Origin: Crocinitomicaceae bacterium TMED114
Lineage (GTDB): Bacteria > Bacteroidota > Bacteroidia > Flavobacteriales_D > Sanyastnellaceae
Direction: 5' to 3'
Length of the DNA stretch: 64,000 nucleotides
Assembly (NCBI GenBank): GCA_002172485.2
Contig: NHFP02000005.1
Span: 4,402-68,401, forward strand
The position numbers and the translations under genes were made by a program. The notes beneath the pieces are model-generated. The model saw only the letters and a program-made list of their open reading frames with translations, searched no databases and was not told the DNA's origin. Below, piece by piece: positions 40,450 through 49,827 of the stretch; position 1 is the first letter of the stretch, and each line of letters opens with the position of its first letter.

Positions 40450-41295
40450 ATGACTCTCCCTGATTCTTTCGCCAAGCGGTCCGTTGAAGTGGCCGTGATT
40501 TCGGACCTGCACCTTGGGATGCGCGGTTGCCGCGCCAAGGAGGTCTTGAACTATTTGACGTCCATTGACCCGGACATCCTCGTGTTAAACGGGGACATCA
40601 TCGATGTCTGGCAATTCAAGAAGTCGTATTTCCCCGCGGCCCATTTGCAGGTGGTGCGCGAATTGCTCGGGATGATCGCGCGTGGCAAAACGATTTACTA
40701 CGTCACGGGCAACCACGACGAGGTGTTCCGCAGGTTCGTGGGCTTTGAGACCAACAACTTCAGGATCGTCAACAAAGTGGTATTGCCATTGGACGGCAAA
40801 AAGGCGTGGTTCTTCCACGGCGACGTCTTCGATGTGACGATGCAGTACTCCAAATGGCTGGCTATGCTGGGGGGCAAGGGGTACGATGCCTTGATCTGGT
40901 TCAATCACGTGATCAACCGGGTGTCCATGGCGATGGGGCGCGGGCGCATTTCCCTGTCCCAAAAAGTGAAGGAAAGTGTCAAGGGCGCGGTCAAATTCAT
41001 CAGCCATTTCGAAGACACAGCGGCCGACATCGCCATCCGCAATGGCTACGACATGGTGGTCTGCGGGCACATCCACCAGCCCGCCCACCGGGTGGTGCAC
41101 ACAGAGGCGGGGGAGGTCCTGTACCTCAACAGTGGCGACTGGGTGGAGAATGGGACGGCGCTGGAATACAACGAGGGCGAATGGCAGCTGCATTGGCAGG
41201 AGGACGCCTTGGGCCGCGGCGCCAAAACCGAGGCGGACGTGAAGAGCACCAAGGAATTGTTCGAAGCGCTGCTGACTGAATTCTCGCTCGCTTGA
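40450..41295 (+). CDS. lpxH: UDP-2,3-diacylglucosamine diphosphatase-like metallophosphatase (LpxH type)
   Basis: Predicted lipid A pathway enzyme that cleaves UDP-2,3-diacylglucosamine to lipid X. The 281-residue protein has the calcineurin-like metal motifs in order: VAVISDLHLG (D-x-H), LNGDIIDVW (GD), YVTGNHDE (GNHD), WFFHGDVFDV (HGD) and VCGHIHQPA (GHxH). The length is close to the LpxH/LpxH2 group of Bacteroidota. Alone on the plus strand; it marks the return to high-GC sequence after the island. Specificity not proven. Confidence 0.85.
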   Translation: MTLPDSFAKRSVEVAVISDLHLGMRGCRAKEVLNYLTSIDPDILVLNGDIIDVWQFKKSYFPAAHLQVVRELLGMIARGKTIYYVTGNHDEVFRRFVGFETNNFRIVNKVVLPLDGKKAWFFHGDVFDVTMQYSKWLAMLGGKGYDALIWFNHVINRVSMAMGRGRISLSQKVKESVKGAVKFISHFEDTAADIAIRNGYDMVVCGHIHQPAHRVVHTEAGEVLYLNSGDWVENGTALEYNEGEWQLHWQEDALGRGAKTEADVKSTKELFEALLTEFSLA

Positions 41296-41382
41296 CCCCC
41301 TGATGGCGCATACAGATGCAAACGGGTGCGCTCGGTTGGCCTCCTTAACACAGGGGAAATCTGGGGAGGTCAACTTGCGCGC

Positions 41383-42204
41383 ATGAACCGTTGTGCTTTC
41401 CAACTCTGGTCCTTGGTTTTGTGCTTGGGATGGGGTGTCTCGTCTTCTGCCCAGCAACACATTCACCTGCTTGGCACCATGCCAACACTGGATGTCGGGA
41501 TGTCCCTCGGTGAGGACTGGTACGTCGAGACCTATTCCTTTGCGTGCATTCTGCCGTTTGAGCAGTCGCGCCCCTCGTTTGCCGATGCGGCGGTGATGGA
41601 GAATTACGGGCCGGGCAATCAGCCGGGCGAGTCCCGTGGCATTCGCGCACTGGTCTTTGCCTACACGGAATGGGATGTCACCCGCACGCTCAATGAGGCC
41701 TGGTCGTTGACCGGCAGTTACACCCACGAGTGGGTGCCGTCCAATGCCAGCGTCTGGGGTGAAGACCGGTACACCCGCGATGAGCACCGTGTGTGGCTGC
41801 AATCCAAATACCAAGGGGACCTCGGTTCGGCGCGGTGGTGGTGGCGCATGCGGTGGGACCAACGGTGGATCGAGTCGGACCCGTATGTCGAAGGCGATCG
41901 GTGGATGTCCCGGCCGCGTTTGCGCGAGCAGCTGGGGTGCACGCTGCCCCTCGGAGACGGCACGCTGTCGGCGAGCACTGAAGTCTTCATCGAGGCGTGG
42001 AAAGGCGCCAATGCCACCCAAGGCCTCGACCGGTTCCGCGAAGCGTGGACGACCCTGCAGTTTGGCAAGTCGGTCAACGACAACCTCCGCTGGGAGGCAG
42101 GGCCACTCGTGGTCAGCTGGAAGCAGATGGGGGAGGCGGGCAGCCTCGGCTGGGCGCATTACTGGTACCTGCAGGCCACGGCCTTCGTCAACCTCACCCG
42201 CTGA
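41383..42204 (+). CDS. DUF2490 outer-membrane beta-barrel protein
   Basis: The 273-residue protein has a signal peptide (about 1-23, ending SSSAQ). Alternating aromatic strands such as SLTGSYTHEWVPSNAS, WWWRMRWDQRWIESDP and LREQLGCTLPLGDGTLSAST are typical of DUF2490 barrels, small putative porins in Bacteroidota. ATG 41383 was chosen because of the signal peptide. Function unknown. It lies 117 bases upstream of the GH144-type gene on the same strand, so a role in glucan handling is possible but unproven. Confidence 0.8.
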   Translation: MNRCAFQLWSLVLCLGWGVSSSAQQHIHLLGTMPTLDVGMSLGEDWYVETYSFACILPFEQSRPSFADAAVMENYGPGNQPGESRGIRALVFAYTEWDVTRTLNEAWSLTGSYTHEWVPSNASVWGEDRYTRDEHRVWLQSKYQGDLGSARWWWRMRWDQRWIESDPYVEGDRWMSRPRLREQLGCTLPLGDGTLSASTEVFIEAWKGANATQGLDRFREAWTTLQFGKSVNDNLRWEAGPLVVSWKQMGEAGSLGWAHYWYLQATAFVNLTR

Positions 42205-42320
42205 GCGGGCCCTGAGTAGGTGGCGGGGATTGGGAAACCGCTGTCCGCGAAGAGAAGGACGCTTCCGGTCCCTTTTGATTATCTTCTGTGAGCTGCCATC
42301 GAGGCGAGCGCAGTTCATCC

Positions 42321-43886
42321 ATGATCAAACCCGTCTGGACAGGCCGAGTGGCCGCAGTGCGATGGGCTCGGGCCAGCATGCTCGTGCTTGCGATCGGGTT
42401 GGGTTCTGGAGCGGCATCCGCCCAGTTGACCGATGCCCAGTTGATGGACAGTGTGCAAGTCCACGCGTTGAAGTACTTCTGGGACCACGCCCACCCGACG
42501 TCGAAGCTGTCCCGAGAGCGGATTCATTTGGACAACCTCGCCTGGGATGAAAACACCATCGCAATTGGCGGCACTGGATTCGGTTTCCTGAACGTGATCG
42601 TGGGCATCGAGAATGGGCACATCTCCGCCACGGAGGGGGTGACGCACCTGAACACGGCCTTGGATTTCCTCTGGAATGCCGACCGCTTTCATGGCGCCTG
42701 GCCGCACTGGATGGAGGGGAACACCGGCGCAGTCATTCCATTCAGCACCTTTGATGATGGGGGTGACTTGGTGGAAACGGCGCTGCTGTGTCAAGCGCTC
42801 ATTTGTGTGCGGGAATATTTCAAGGACGGCAATGCTGCGGAGCAGGTCGTGGCCAACAAGGCCGATGTGCTGTGGAAGGGCGTGGAATGGAGCTGGTACA
42901 CGCAAGGGGAGGACGTGTTGTATTGGCATTGGTCCCCCAACCACGACTGGCAGATGAACTTCCAAATCCGGGGGTACAACGAAGCCTTGATGACGTATGT
43001 GCTCGCGGCCGCTTCGCCCACGTTTCCCATCTCCAGCAGCGTCTACCACGAAGGGTGGGCGAGAGGGGGCGACATCGTGTCGTCCGCCAGCCAATACGGT
43101 CTCCCGGTCGTCCTGGGCCACAACGGAGCGCCGGGCACGGTGGGGCCATTGTTCTGGGCGCATTATGCCTACCTGGGCCTCGACCCTCATGGGCTCTCGG
43201 ACAATTACGCCGACTACTGGGAGGTGGTCACGAACCACACGGACATCGTCTTTGAGCATTGCGTCCAAAACCCCAATGGATTTGCTGGGTATGGCGACAA
43301 CTGCTGGGGGTTGACGGCGAGCTACACCCGCAACCCGGACGGCAGCACCGGGTACGCGGCCCACCAGCCCAACTGCGACACGGGGGTCATCACGCCGACG
43401 GCCGCGCTGTCGTCCATGCCCTACGCCCCGGGCCCCTCGATGGACTTCCTGCGTAATCTCTACGAGGACGCTGACGGGCAGTACCTCGGTGCCGATGCCC
43501 AATACGTCGGTGCGTTGGGCCCGTTTGATGCTTTCTCACCCCATTACGATTGGACGACGCCTCGCCACCTCGCCATCGATCAAGGCACCATCGGGCCGAT
43601 GATCGAAAACCAGAAGACCCACCTGTTCTGGGACCTGTTCATGGGCGCCCCGGAGATCGCGCAGGGGCTCACCCAGCTCGGCTTCGTGTCCACCGCGCAC
43701 GACTTGAGCAGCACGTGCGATGTGACCGCCTGTCCGGGGGCGGACTACTGCGGCCCCGGCACCGCATGGGACCCGGTCGCGTCCGCCTGTGTCGTCGCCA
43801 ACCCCGCCGACATCAACCTCGATGCCTGCGTCAATGTCAGCGACCTGCTCCACGTGCTGTCCGTGTTCGGACAGTGCTTCGACTGA
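42321..43886 (+). CDS. Glucoamylase-like family protein, probable GH144 beta-1,2-glucanase, with C-terminal dockerin-like segment
   Basis: The 521-residue protein has a signal peptide (about 1-34, ending AASAQ). Residues 40-455 form an (alpha/alpha)6-type domain: ALKYFWDHAHPTSKLSRER, AIGGTGFGFLNVIVGIENGH, CWGLTASYTRNPDG, PGPSMDFLRNLYEDADGQYL and DQGTIGPMIENQKTHLFWDL. This is the PF10091/GH144 pattern; characterised members hydrolyse beta-1,2-glucan, but activity here is inferred. A Cys-rich linker (CDVTACPGADYCGPG) follows. Residues 496-521 read ADINLDACVNVSDLLHVLSV then FGQCF, an EF-hand/dockerin-like unit like that in the GH3 and GH5 proteins. No T9SS tail. Confidence 0.85.
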   Translation: MIKPVWTGRVAAVRWARASMLVLAIGLGSGAASAQLTDAQLMDSVQVHALKYFWDHAHPTSKLSRERIHLDNLAWDENTIAIGGTGFGFLNVIVGIENGHISATEGVTHLNTALDFLWNADRFHGAWPHWMEGNTGAVIPFSTFDDGGDLVETALLCQALICVREYFKDGNAAEQVVANKADVLWKGVEWSWYTQGEDVLYWHWSPNHDWQMNFQIRGYNEALMTYVLAAASPTFPISSSVYHEGWARGGDIVSSASQYGLPVVLGHNGAPGTVGPLFWAHYAYLGLDPHGLSDNYADYWEVVTNHTDIVFEHCVQNPNGFAGYGDNCWGLTASYTRNPDGSTGYAAHQPNCDTGVITPTAALSSMPYAPGPSMDFLRNLYEDADGQYLGADAQYVGALGPFDAFSPHYDWTTPRHLAIDQGTIGPMIENQKTHLFWDLFMGAPEIAQGLTQLGFVSTAHDLSSTCDVTACPGADYCGPGTAWDPVASACVVANPADINLDACVNVSDLLHVLSVFGQCFD

Positions 43887-44133
43887 CGCTGGCACGCTGC
43901 GGCGTTTGATCACAGCACGACTTCCGATGCCGACTGCCAGACCATCCGCGACTGGTGCGCCACCCTGAATCTTGGGGGGAGTGAAGCAGTGCAAGCCTGC
44001 TCCTTGGTCACCTCCCTCAGGCCCAACTTTTGGATGCCGGACCAACTTTTTGGGTGTCGGTCGGTTTTCTACCTGAACGCCAATTCTGTTGGGGAGGGTT
44101 TTCCTCTTCGACGAAAGGCGGGCCCGGTTGACC

Positions 44134-44298
44134 ATGAGCAAAACCAAAGTGTGCGCGAACTGCAACGGCGAGGAATCCCTGATGTTCCGCGTCCAATACA
44201 AACCCGGAAAGACGTGGTGCTTTCTGTGCAAGCCGTGCGTAAATGAGGTCAAACCGGACAACCCGCACTACCGCTACGGCGGCACGTGGAAGGGGTAG
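44134..44298 (+). CDS. 54-residue zinc-ribbon-like protein
   Basis: The product has CANC at residues 7-10 and CFLCKPC at 29-35, a CxxC-x18-CxxC(xxC) arrangement that should bind zinc. The rest is polar (PDNPHYRYGGTWKG at the end). Its size and motif suggest a small nucleic-acid or ribosome-associated zinc ribbon, but no specific family is recognised. ATG 44134 puts the motif at the N-terminus; the frame stays open 15 codons upstream. Confidence 0.65.
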   Translation: MSKTKVCANCNGEESLMFRVQYKPGKTWCFLCKPCVNEVKPDNPHYRYGGTWKG

Positions 44299-44370
44299 TG
44301 CCATCAAGGTGGGCACGACAGGGCAGCGCAATTGGGGGGCGCAATTCCGCAGCGGAACGCCTCCCCTCGA

Positions 44371-45021
44371 TCAGAGGGAGAGGATGCGGCGGCGGTCGAT
44401 GATGTGGCCGTCGAGGGTCGTCGTCACGACGTAGACGCCGGGCGTCAGGTTGTCGATGACGGTGAGCTGAGCGCTTGTCATGCGGAGTTCACGAACGGTG
44501 GCGCCAGCTTGGTCTTGCAACACGACCGTGGCGCCCGCGGGGATGCCCTCGAGCTGAAGTTGACCCACACAGGGGACGGGGAAGGCTTGAATGCCGGTGG
44601 CCTGCTCGGTGTCGAGACCGGAGACGGCGTCAATCGTGGCGTACCAGGTAACGGTGTCCAGGGCGGCTCCATTGGTGGTCAATTGCATGCGCAGGATGCC
44701 CTCTCCAGCGATGCCGTTGGGGTAGACGTGGCCGTTCAGGTACTGCTCACTGCCGGCGGGGAACTCCGCATTGGCCTCCACCACACCGATGGGGTGGCAG
44801 TTGGGGAAGCAGAAGGAATACTCCCAGCCCTCGGGGACGTCGGCTTCCACGATGGCCCACTCGACCTGAACTGCGTCGATGGCGTTGTAGTAGGTGTTGA
44901 TGTTGATGTCGAGGTCCTCGACCGTGCCGGACATGAAGAGCTCGTGCTCGTCGATGGAGTGCGATTGCCCAAAGGCGAGGATGGGCATCAGGCCGAGCAG
45001 GAGTGAGAGAAGAAGGCGCAT
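44371..45021 (-). CDS. Secreted protein with T9SS type A sorting domain
   Basis: The 216-residue protein has a signal peptide (LLLSLLLGLMPILAFGQ). A small beta domain with two Cys (YSFCFPNCHPIGVVEAN) covers about residues 20-135. Residues 140-216 form a T9SS tail (AFPVPCVGQLQLEGIPAGAT, NLTPGVYVVTTTLDG, and ending RRRILSL). Function of the mature domain unknown. It lies 56 bases after a GNAT gene on the same strand. Confidence 0.8.
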   Translation of the reverse strand: MRLLLSLLLGLMPILAFGQSHSIDEHELFMSGTVEDLDININTYYNAIDAVQVEWAIVEADVPEGWEYSFCFPNCHPIGVVEANAEFPAGSEQYLNGHVYPNGIAGEGILRMQLTTNGAALDTVTWYATIDAVSGLDTEQATGIQAFPVPCVGQLQLEGIPAGATVVLQDQAGATVRELRMTSAQLTVIDNLTPGVYVVTTTLDGHIIDRRRILSL

Positions 45022-45077
45022 GGGTCGAGGGCTTGAAGACCCGCAAGATAAGGATAAATGCAAAGGGGATGCGAAGG

Positions 45078-45539
45078 TCAAAGGGCCAATGCCATTCGGA
45101 TGTCAGCGCGGTCGTAGACGCAGTTGTCGGGGAGGGGGATGACCTCGAATCCGAATTTGCGGTAGAGGTGAAGGGCGCTGGCGAGGGAGGTGTGCGAATA
45201 CAGTTCGAGGGTGTGCACGCCCCGCTGGCGGCAGAGGCCGATGAGGTATTCCATCATCTGGTGGCCGTACCCGCGCGACCGGTGTGATGCCTTGACGGCC
45301 ATCTTGTTGAGCTCCAGCGTACCCTCTGCGCGGGGGGTCAGCGCAAACGTGGCGATCGCTTCTCTGTCAAGCAGCCCAAAATGGACCTCGCCGCCGGGCT
45401 GGAGTACCATCGTCTCAGGGTCGGAGAGGACCTGGATGTCGTAGGGTTCGAGCAAGAAATAAGCCTCCAACCACGCCTTGTTGAGGTCGAAGAAGGCCGT
45501 GCGGTAGGCCGGATCGTAGGGGATGAAGGTCAGGGCCAT
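45078..45539 (-). CDS. GNAT-family N-acetyltransferase
   Basis: The 153-residue protein has the GNAT core: LELNKMAVKASHRSRGYGHQ contains the acetyl-CoA pyrophosphate loop (RSRGYG), and LYSHTSLASALHLYRKFGFE is the closing helix and strand. The N-terminus FIPYDPAYRTAFFDLNKAWL is shared with a Bacteroidota subgroup. Substrate unknown. ATG 45539 is divergent from the DUF457-type gene 97 bases away. Confidence 0.9.
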   Translation of the reverse strand: MALTFIPYDPAYRTAFFDLNKAWLEAYFLLEPYDIQVLSDPETMVLQPGGEVHFGLLDREAIATFALTPRAEGTLELNKMAVKASHRSRGYGHQMMEYLIGLCRQRGVHTLELYSHTSLASALHLYRKFGFEVIPLPDNCVYDRADIRMALAL

Positions 45540-45636
45540 GTGGAGGATGCCCTGAAATTAAGGCGAGGAGTGATGAGGGGGAATTCCTTGTGAATTCGGG
45601 CGGTGGCAGTGGCCGGACAAGTCGGACCTTTGCGGC

Positions 45637-46866
45637 ATGGATTCACTGTCGCAGATCGTGTTGGGGGCCGCTGTGGGGGAGGCGGTGCTCGGGCGCCGCA
45701 TCGGCAACCGGGCCATGGTTTGGGGCGCAGTGGCTGGCACCATTCCCGACATGGATGTGATGGGCAAATACTTCCTCAGCGAGCTCGACAACCTGGCCTT
45801 CCACCGCGGCATCAGCCATTCGTTGCTGTTTTGCGTGGTCGGGGCGTTCGCCTTTGGCTGGGTGACGGACCGCCTGTACCGCAGTCCGCATCACGCCCGC
45901 ATCGCGATGGCGACGAAGGCTGCGGCAGCCGTGCTGGTGGGCTTTGTGGTGAATTTCCTGACGCAGATCGTCGCCCCGGGCGGCTGGGTTCCGCTGGTGC
46001 TGTACATCCCGCTCGTCGGGCTCTGGTGGTGGCGCCACGGACAAAAGCGGTATTTCAGCGGCAACTGGACCGAGCCGAACGCCGACCTCAAAGGGTGGGT
46101 GCTGTTGTTTTTCTGGGGGTTCCTGACCCACACCCTGCTCGACTGCTTCACCACCTATGGCACCCAGCTGTATGCGCCGTTCTCGGACACTCGCGTGGCG
46201 TGGGGCACCATTGCGGTGGCCGATCCGCTGTGGACCTTCCCCTTTCTGGCTTGCCTGCTGGTGGCGGCGCGATTTGCCCGCGAGGAGCGGAAGCGCGCGC
46301 GTTGGAATGCCGCGGGCCTCGCGTGGTGTTGCTTCTACCTCGCCCTGACGGTCGTCAACCACCACAACGTCAAGCGGGCCTTCGAAGCGGCACTCGGGGC
46401 GCAGGGGAAACCCGCAGGGACGCTGTTCATCACGCCCACCATCTTCAACAACCTCCTCTGGAACGCGGTGGTGGACGATGGGGACGGCTACCTGCTCGCG
46501 CAGCACTCCATCTTCGATGAGGTGCCCATCGCGTTTCACCGCGTCGACAAAGGTTGGGACCTGCTGCACAACTTAGACACCGACGAGACGCTCCGGGTGC
46601 TGCGGTGGTTCAGTGCGGGCAAGTTCAATGCGGTCCTGCGGCAAGACGGCAGTGTGCAGCTCAACGACCTGCGCTTTGGCACCTTCTCCGGACGCGGCAC
46701 CGACGCCGACGACTACATCTTCCGCTTCAAGCTGATTGACCGTGGTCCCGACGAGACCTACGGGTTCGAGCGCGCCCAAGGCGGCCCTCCCGACCGGAAG
46801 GGCGAGGAGATGATGCGCGACCTGTTTCAACGGGCGCGAGGGCTGAAGCCCAAGGAGCCATCCTGA
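45637..46866 (+). CDS. YdjM/DUF457-like membrane-bound metal-dependent hydrolase
   Basis: The 409-residue protein has the N-terminal motif DSLSQIVLGAAVGEAVLGRR, then AGTIPDMDV and FHRGISHSL, whose Asp and His residues form the metal site of this family (LexA-binding, inner-membrane hydrolase). About five hydrophobic helices follow. The C-terminal third is soluble and less conserved. Substrate unknown. It stands alone and converges on the rimK-type gene with a two-base gap. Confidence 0.88.
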   Translation: MDSLSQIVLGAAVGEAVLGRRIGNRAMVWGAVAGTIPDMDVMGKYFLSELDNLAFHRGISHSLLFCVVGAFAFGWVTDRLYRSPHHARIAMATKAAAAVLVGFVVNFLTQIVAPGGWVPLVLYIPLVGLWWWRHGQKRYFSGNWTEPNADLKGWVLLFFWGFLTHTLLDCFTTYGTQLYAPFSDTRVAWGTIAVADPLWTFPFLACLLVAARFAREERKRARWNAAGLAWCCFYLALTVVNHHNVKRAFEAALGAQGKPAGTLFITPTIFNNLLWNAVVDDGDGYLLAQHSIFDEVPIAFHRVDKGWDLLHNLDTDETLRVLRWFSAGKFNAVLRQDGSVQLNDLRFGTFSGRGTDADDYIFRFKLIDRGPDETYGFERAQGGPPDRKGEEMMRDLFQRARGLKPKEPS

Positions 46867-46868
46867 GC

Positions 46869-48230
46869 TCAGACGTTGAATTTGAGCTTGCGCTCAATGG
46901 CTTGGATCATCGCGTTGGCGATGTCGATGCCGGTCGCGCGCTCGATGCCTTCCAACCCCGGGGAAGAGTTGACCTCGAGCAGCAGCGGTCCCTTGTTGGA
47001 CCGGATGATGTCGACGCCGGCCACGGCGAGGTTGAGGGCCTTGGTGGCCTTCAACGCGAGCTTGCGCTCCTCGGAGGTGATGCGGATGACGGAGGCGGTG
47101 CCGCCTTGGTGGACGTTGGCCCGGAATTCGCCTTTGGCGGCCTGCCGCTGCATGGAAGCCACAACCTTGCCGTTGACCACGAAGCACCGGATGTCCTGGC
47201 CATTGGCCTCCTTGATGAACTCCTGCACGAGGATGTTGGTCTTCACGGATTTGAAGGCGTTGATGACGCTTTCCGCGGCCTTGTTGGTCTCGGCCAGTAC
47301 GACGCCGCGCCCCTGGGTGGACTCGAGGAGCTTGATGATGAGCGGGGCCCCGTTGACCATTCGGATGAGGTCCTTGGTGTCCTGCGGGGACTTGGCGAAT
47401 CCGGTGATGGGGATGTTGATGTCGTGCTCCGAAAACAGGAGGGAGGCATAGAGCTTGTCCCGCGAATGGGTGATGGCGTCGGCTGAATTCTGGCAGTAGA
47501 CCCCGAGGTGCTTGAACTGGCGGAGGATGGCGCACCCGTAGAACGTCACCGCCGGCTTGATGCGCGGCACGATGGCGTCGAACTGGTTGAGGATGTTGCC
47601 GCCCCGGTACCGGATCTCCGGCGAGTGCACGTCGAGCTTCATGTACGAGTGCTCGACGTTGAGGAAGACCATCTCGTGGCCGCGGGCCGCACCGGCTTCC
47701 ATGATGCGCTTGTTGCTGTAGAGCTTGGGGTTGGAGGCGAGGACGCCAATCCGCAGTCCGGTCTTCTCCTCGTCAAATGCCTTGTAGAGGGATGCGATCT
47801 CGGCGTCCGAAATGTCGCCTTGCACAAATTCCTGGGCCACGTCCACGAGGAAGCCGTTCACGAAGGCGTCGCGGCCGAGAAGCATGCGGAACTCCATGGC
47901 GTCGCGGTTGGCAAGCGTCAGGTCCACGGTCAGCGTGTGCTCGCCGAGCGTCATGGTGGTCTGGATGACGAGGCGCTCCTCGGTGATGCCCGACGTGTTC
48001 TTGACCGCTTTTCGGCCGGTCACGCGCGCCTCACACGGGATGGTGATGCTCCGGTTGTCCTGTATGGGATTGACGTCAAACTTGACCCATTCCTGACCGT
48101 CCTTGGTGAAGAGTTGGATGCGGTCGGCTTGGAGGGTGGAGGTCTTGGCCCCGGAGTCGACCCGGGCTTTCACGGCGGGCACTCCCAGCTTGGGGAACCG
48201 GCACCACTCGATACTTCCAATCACGTTCAT
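46869..48230 (-). CDS. rimK: Fusion of RimB-like aspartic protease domain and RimK ATP-grasp glutamate ligase
   Basis: The 453-residue protein joins two domains. Residues 1-140 ([20 protein letters not shown] then DSGAKTSTL) are a retropepsin-like ATP-dependent zinc protease/RimB domain with the DSGAxTS motif. Residues 155-453 are RimK, an ATP-grasp ligase that adds glutamates to the C-terminus of ribosomal protein S6 or similar substrates: [59 protein letters not shown] and [18 protein letters not shown] 48230 lies 26 bases after TATCTTTG. In proteobacteria the two activities are separate genes; fused forms also exist elsewhere. Confidence 0.9.
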   Translation of the reverse strand: MNVIGSIEWCRFPKLGVPAVKARVDSGAKTSTLQADRIQLFTKDGQEWVKFDVNPIQDNRSITIPCEARVTGRKAVKNTSGITEERLVIQTTMTLGEHTLTVDLTLANRDAMEFRMLLGRDAFVNGFLVDVAQEFVQGDISDAEIASLYKAFDEEKTGLRIGVLASNPKLYSNKRIMEAGAARGHEMVFLNVEHSYMKLDVHSPEIRYRGGNILNQFDAIVPRIKPAVTFYGCAILRQFKHLGVYCQNSADAITHSRDKLYASLLFSEHDINIPITGFAKSPQDTKDLIRMVNGAPLIIKLLESTQGRGVVLAETNKAAESVINAFKSVKTNILVQEFIKEANGQDIRCFVVNGKVVASMQRQAAKGEFRANVHQGGTASVIRITSEERKLALKATKALNLAVAGVDIIRSNKGPLLLEVNSSPGLEGIERATGIDIANAMIQAIERKLKFNV

Positions 48231-48256
48231 GGCAGCGGATGTTTTGAAAAGGCGCG

Positions 48257-48264
48257 CAAAGATA
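48257..48264 (-). promoter_or_regulatory. TAnnTTTG promoter element of the rimK-type gene
   Basis: TATCTTTG on the minus strand is an exact consensus match, 26 bases before the ATG. Confidence 0.55.
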
Positions 48265-48326
48265 GGTTCTAACAAGACCGGTTTGAGCCTGCTTTTCGTG
48301 TTACCATTTCGTGAAGATGGACCGGG

Positions 48327-49259
48327 TCAGAAGGTCATCCCGAGGCGAAGGCGCATCTGGTTGATGGGGTCGATGACATCGGCGCCATCTGCCACCCATT
48401 GGTTGACTTCGGCTCCGCTGACGAAGACGCTGGACCACGACAGGCCCACGACGACAGGCCCGACGCGGTAGGTGCCGCCGATGGCGGCCGAGGTGGGGGC
48501 TTTGGCGACCGAGGTGGGAGAAAGGGTGGCGCCCACCTCGTTCTCGGGGAGGAGTCCTTGGCTGCCGAAAAAGGCGGAGGATCGGGATTGGATCTCACGG
48601 TCGAGGCCGACTGTGGTGCCGAGGCTGGCTGTCCACCCGAAGCCGTGGGCGAGCTCTTGCTGCAGCACGACTTCGACGCGCCAGCCGGTGATGCCCTCGG
48701 TGAATTCGGCGAGGTTCTGGTAGCGCCACTGGTCGCCGTTGTAGAGGTCGTCGTAGTAGAGGTATTGGTCCACGAAGTCCCCGAAGCGGACTTGGTTCCA
48801 GCTGGCGACCACAGACTCGCCGTCGGCACGCGTGCAATTCACATACGCCGGGGTCCAGGCGCGACCGAGCTGCAGGCCGGCGGACACCCCCTTCCAGACT
48901 TGGCGGGAGGCGCCGATGCGCACCGCTGCTGGGAGATAGCGGCTCTGGTAGTCGACGGCGTTGTTGAATCCGGACGAGCCCATGCGGTTCAGGGCGGCCG
49001 TGAGTTCGCTGTCGCTCCACTCGGGGTGGCCGAGGGTGGCGGCGCGGCGGATGTGGTTGTCGGACCCGTATTCGAACTGCTCAATGGTGCCCGCGTCGAG
49101 CTCCAGCCAGACGTTCCAGGTGCCGGCCTCGCCGGATGCCCAATTCCATTCGCGCGGGGTGCGGTCTTGGGCCTGTTCCAGCAGGCTGTCGTCGAGGGTC
49201 TGACCGTGCAGCGATCCGCAGCAGAATGCAAGGCCTGCGGCCCAGAGGAGGTGCTTCAT
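48327..49259 (-). CDS. Outer-membrane beta-barrel protein, OmpP1/FadL-like by appearance
   Basis: The 310-residue protein has a signal peptide (KHLLWAAGLAFCCGSLHGQ) and many amphipathic strands (YLPAAVRIGASRQVWKGVSA, GWRVEVVLQQELAHGFGW, GPVVVGLSWSSVFVSG), ending RLRLGMTF with a terminal Phe. The pattern fits a barrel of about 14 strands. No specific transporter signature is seen. It follows a lipoprotein gene by eight bases, so the two are probably co-expressed. Confidence 0.7.
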   Translation of the reverse strand: MKHLLWAAGLAFCCGSLHGQTLDDSLLEQAQDRTPREWNWASGEAGTWNVWLELDAGTIEQFEYGSDNHIRRAATLGHPEWSDSELTAALNRMGSSGFNNAVDYQSRYLPAAVRIGASRQVWKGVSAGLQLGRAWTPAYVNCTRADGESVVASWNQVRFGDFVDQYLYYDDLYNGDQWRYQNLAEFTEGITGWRVEVVLQQELAHGFGWTASLGTTVGLDREIQSRSSAFFGSQGLLPENEVGATLSPTSVAKAPTSAAIGGTYRVGPVVVGLSWSSVFVSGAEVNQWVADGADVIDPINQMRLRLGMTF

Positions 49260-49267
49260 AGTGGGGC

Positions 49268-49699
49268 TCAGTCTTCGGGTTGGTCAAAGACGAGGTGGCC
49301 GCCATAGCCCGCCACCTGAACGGTCACGGTGCGGACAAAGGGGCGGCGCTTGGTTTGCACGATGTACTTCGGGTTGACCATGACGTCGAAGTCGGTGTCT
49401 TTCAGCGCCTTGTGGACGGCAGCGCGCCGCTCGCGCATGGCCGGTCCGAGGCGGAAGACCATGCCAGGATACTGCGCGAAATCCCGGTCGCCGGACCGGA
49501 AGAACCCGAGGACGGTGCGCGTCTGGGAGACGGCTTGCAGTGTCCGGGTGGTGTCGACGATGCAGCGGGCCTTGACGGGCTCGATGTCGAGGAGGGCCAC
49601 GCCTTCAGCGAGTTGGGTGCTCCGCGTCGTGGTGGTGGTGCAGCCGGTCGCCGTGAAAAGGAGGGCGCAGGCCATGGCCGCAAAACAGGTCTTGCTCAT
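49268..49699 (-). CDS. Small lipoprotein
   Basis: The 143-residue product begins SKTCFAAMACALLFTATGCT, a lipoprotein signal with the lipid Cys at residue 20. The mature part starts with a Thr-rich stretch and has no recognised domain (RTLQAVSQTRTVLGFFRSGD, NPKYIVQTKRRPFVRTVTVQ). ATG 49699 is five bases after TACTTTCG; the ATG at 49750 would lengthen the n-region beyond normal. It is followed by the barrel gene in the same operon. Confidence 0.75.
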   Translation of the reverse strand: MSKTCFAAMACALLFTATGCTTTTTRSTQLAEGVALLDIEPVKARCIVDTTRTLQAVSQTRTVLGFFRSGDRDFAQYPGMVFRLGPAMRERRAAVHKALKDTDFDVMVNPKYIVQTKRRPFVRTVTVQVAGYGGHLVFDQPED

Positions 49700-49704
49700 G
49701 GCCC

Positions 49705-49712
49705 CGAAAGTA
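49705..49712 (-). promoter_or_regulatory. TAnnTTTG-like element before the lipoprotein gene
   Basis: TACTTTCG on the minus strand is followed by five bases (GGGCC) and the ATG at 49699. One mismatch to the consensus. Confidence 0.4.
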
Positions 49713-49827
49713 CTTCCGATGCTTTCGGAATTCCGTCTGAGTATGGTCATTTTCGGTTGGGGTTGCTCTGATTTGAGGCAACGGCGAACCGCCGGGTGTA
49801 ATTTGGGCGCTGCATCAAACGACCATC

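Noticed and set aside
40585-42318. Minus-strand open frame of 577 codons over lpxH and the DUF2490 gene
   Set aside because: Spans two independent plus-strand genes with recognised motifs, so it cannot be real.
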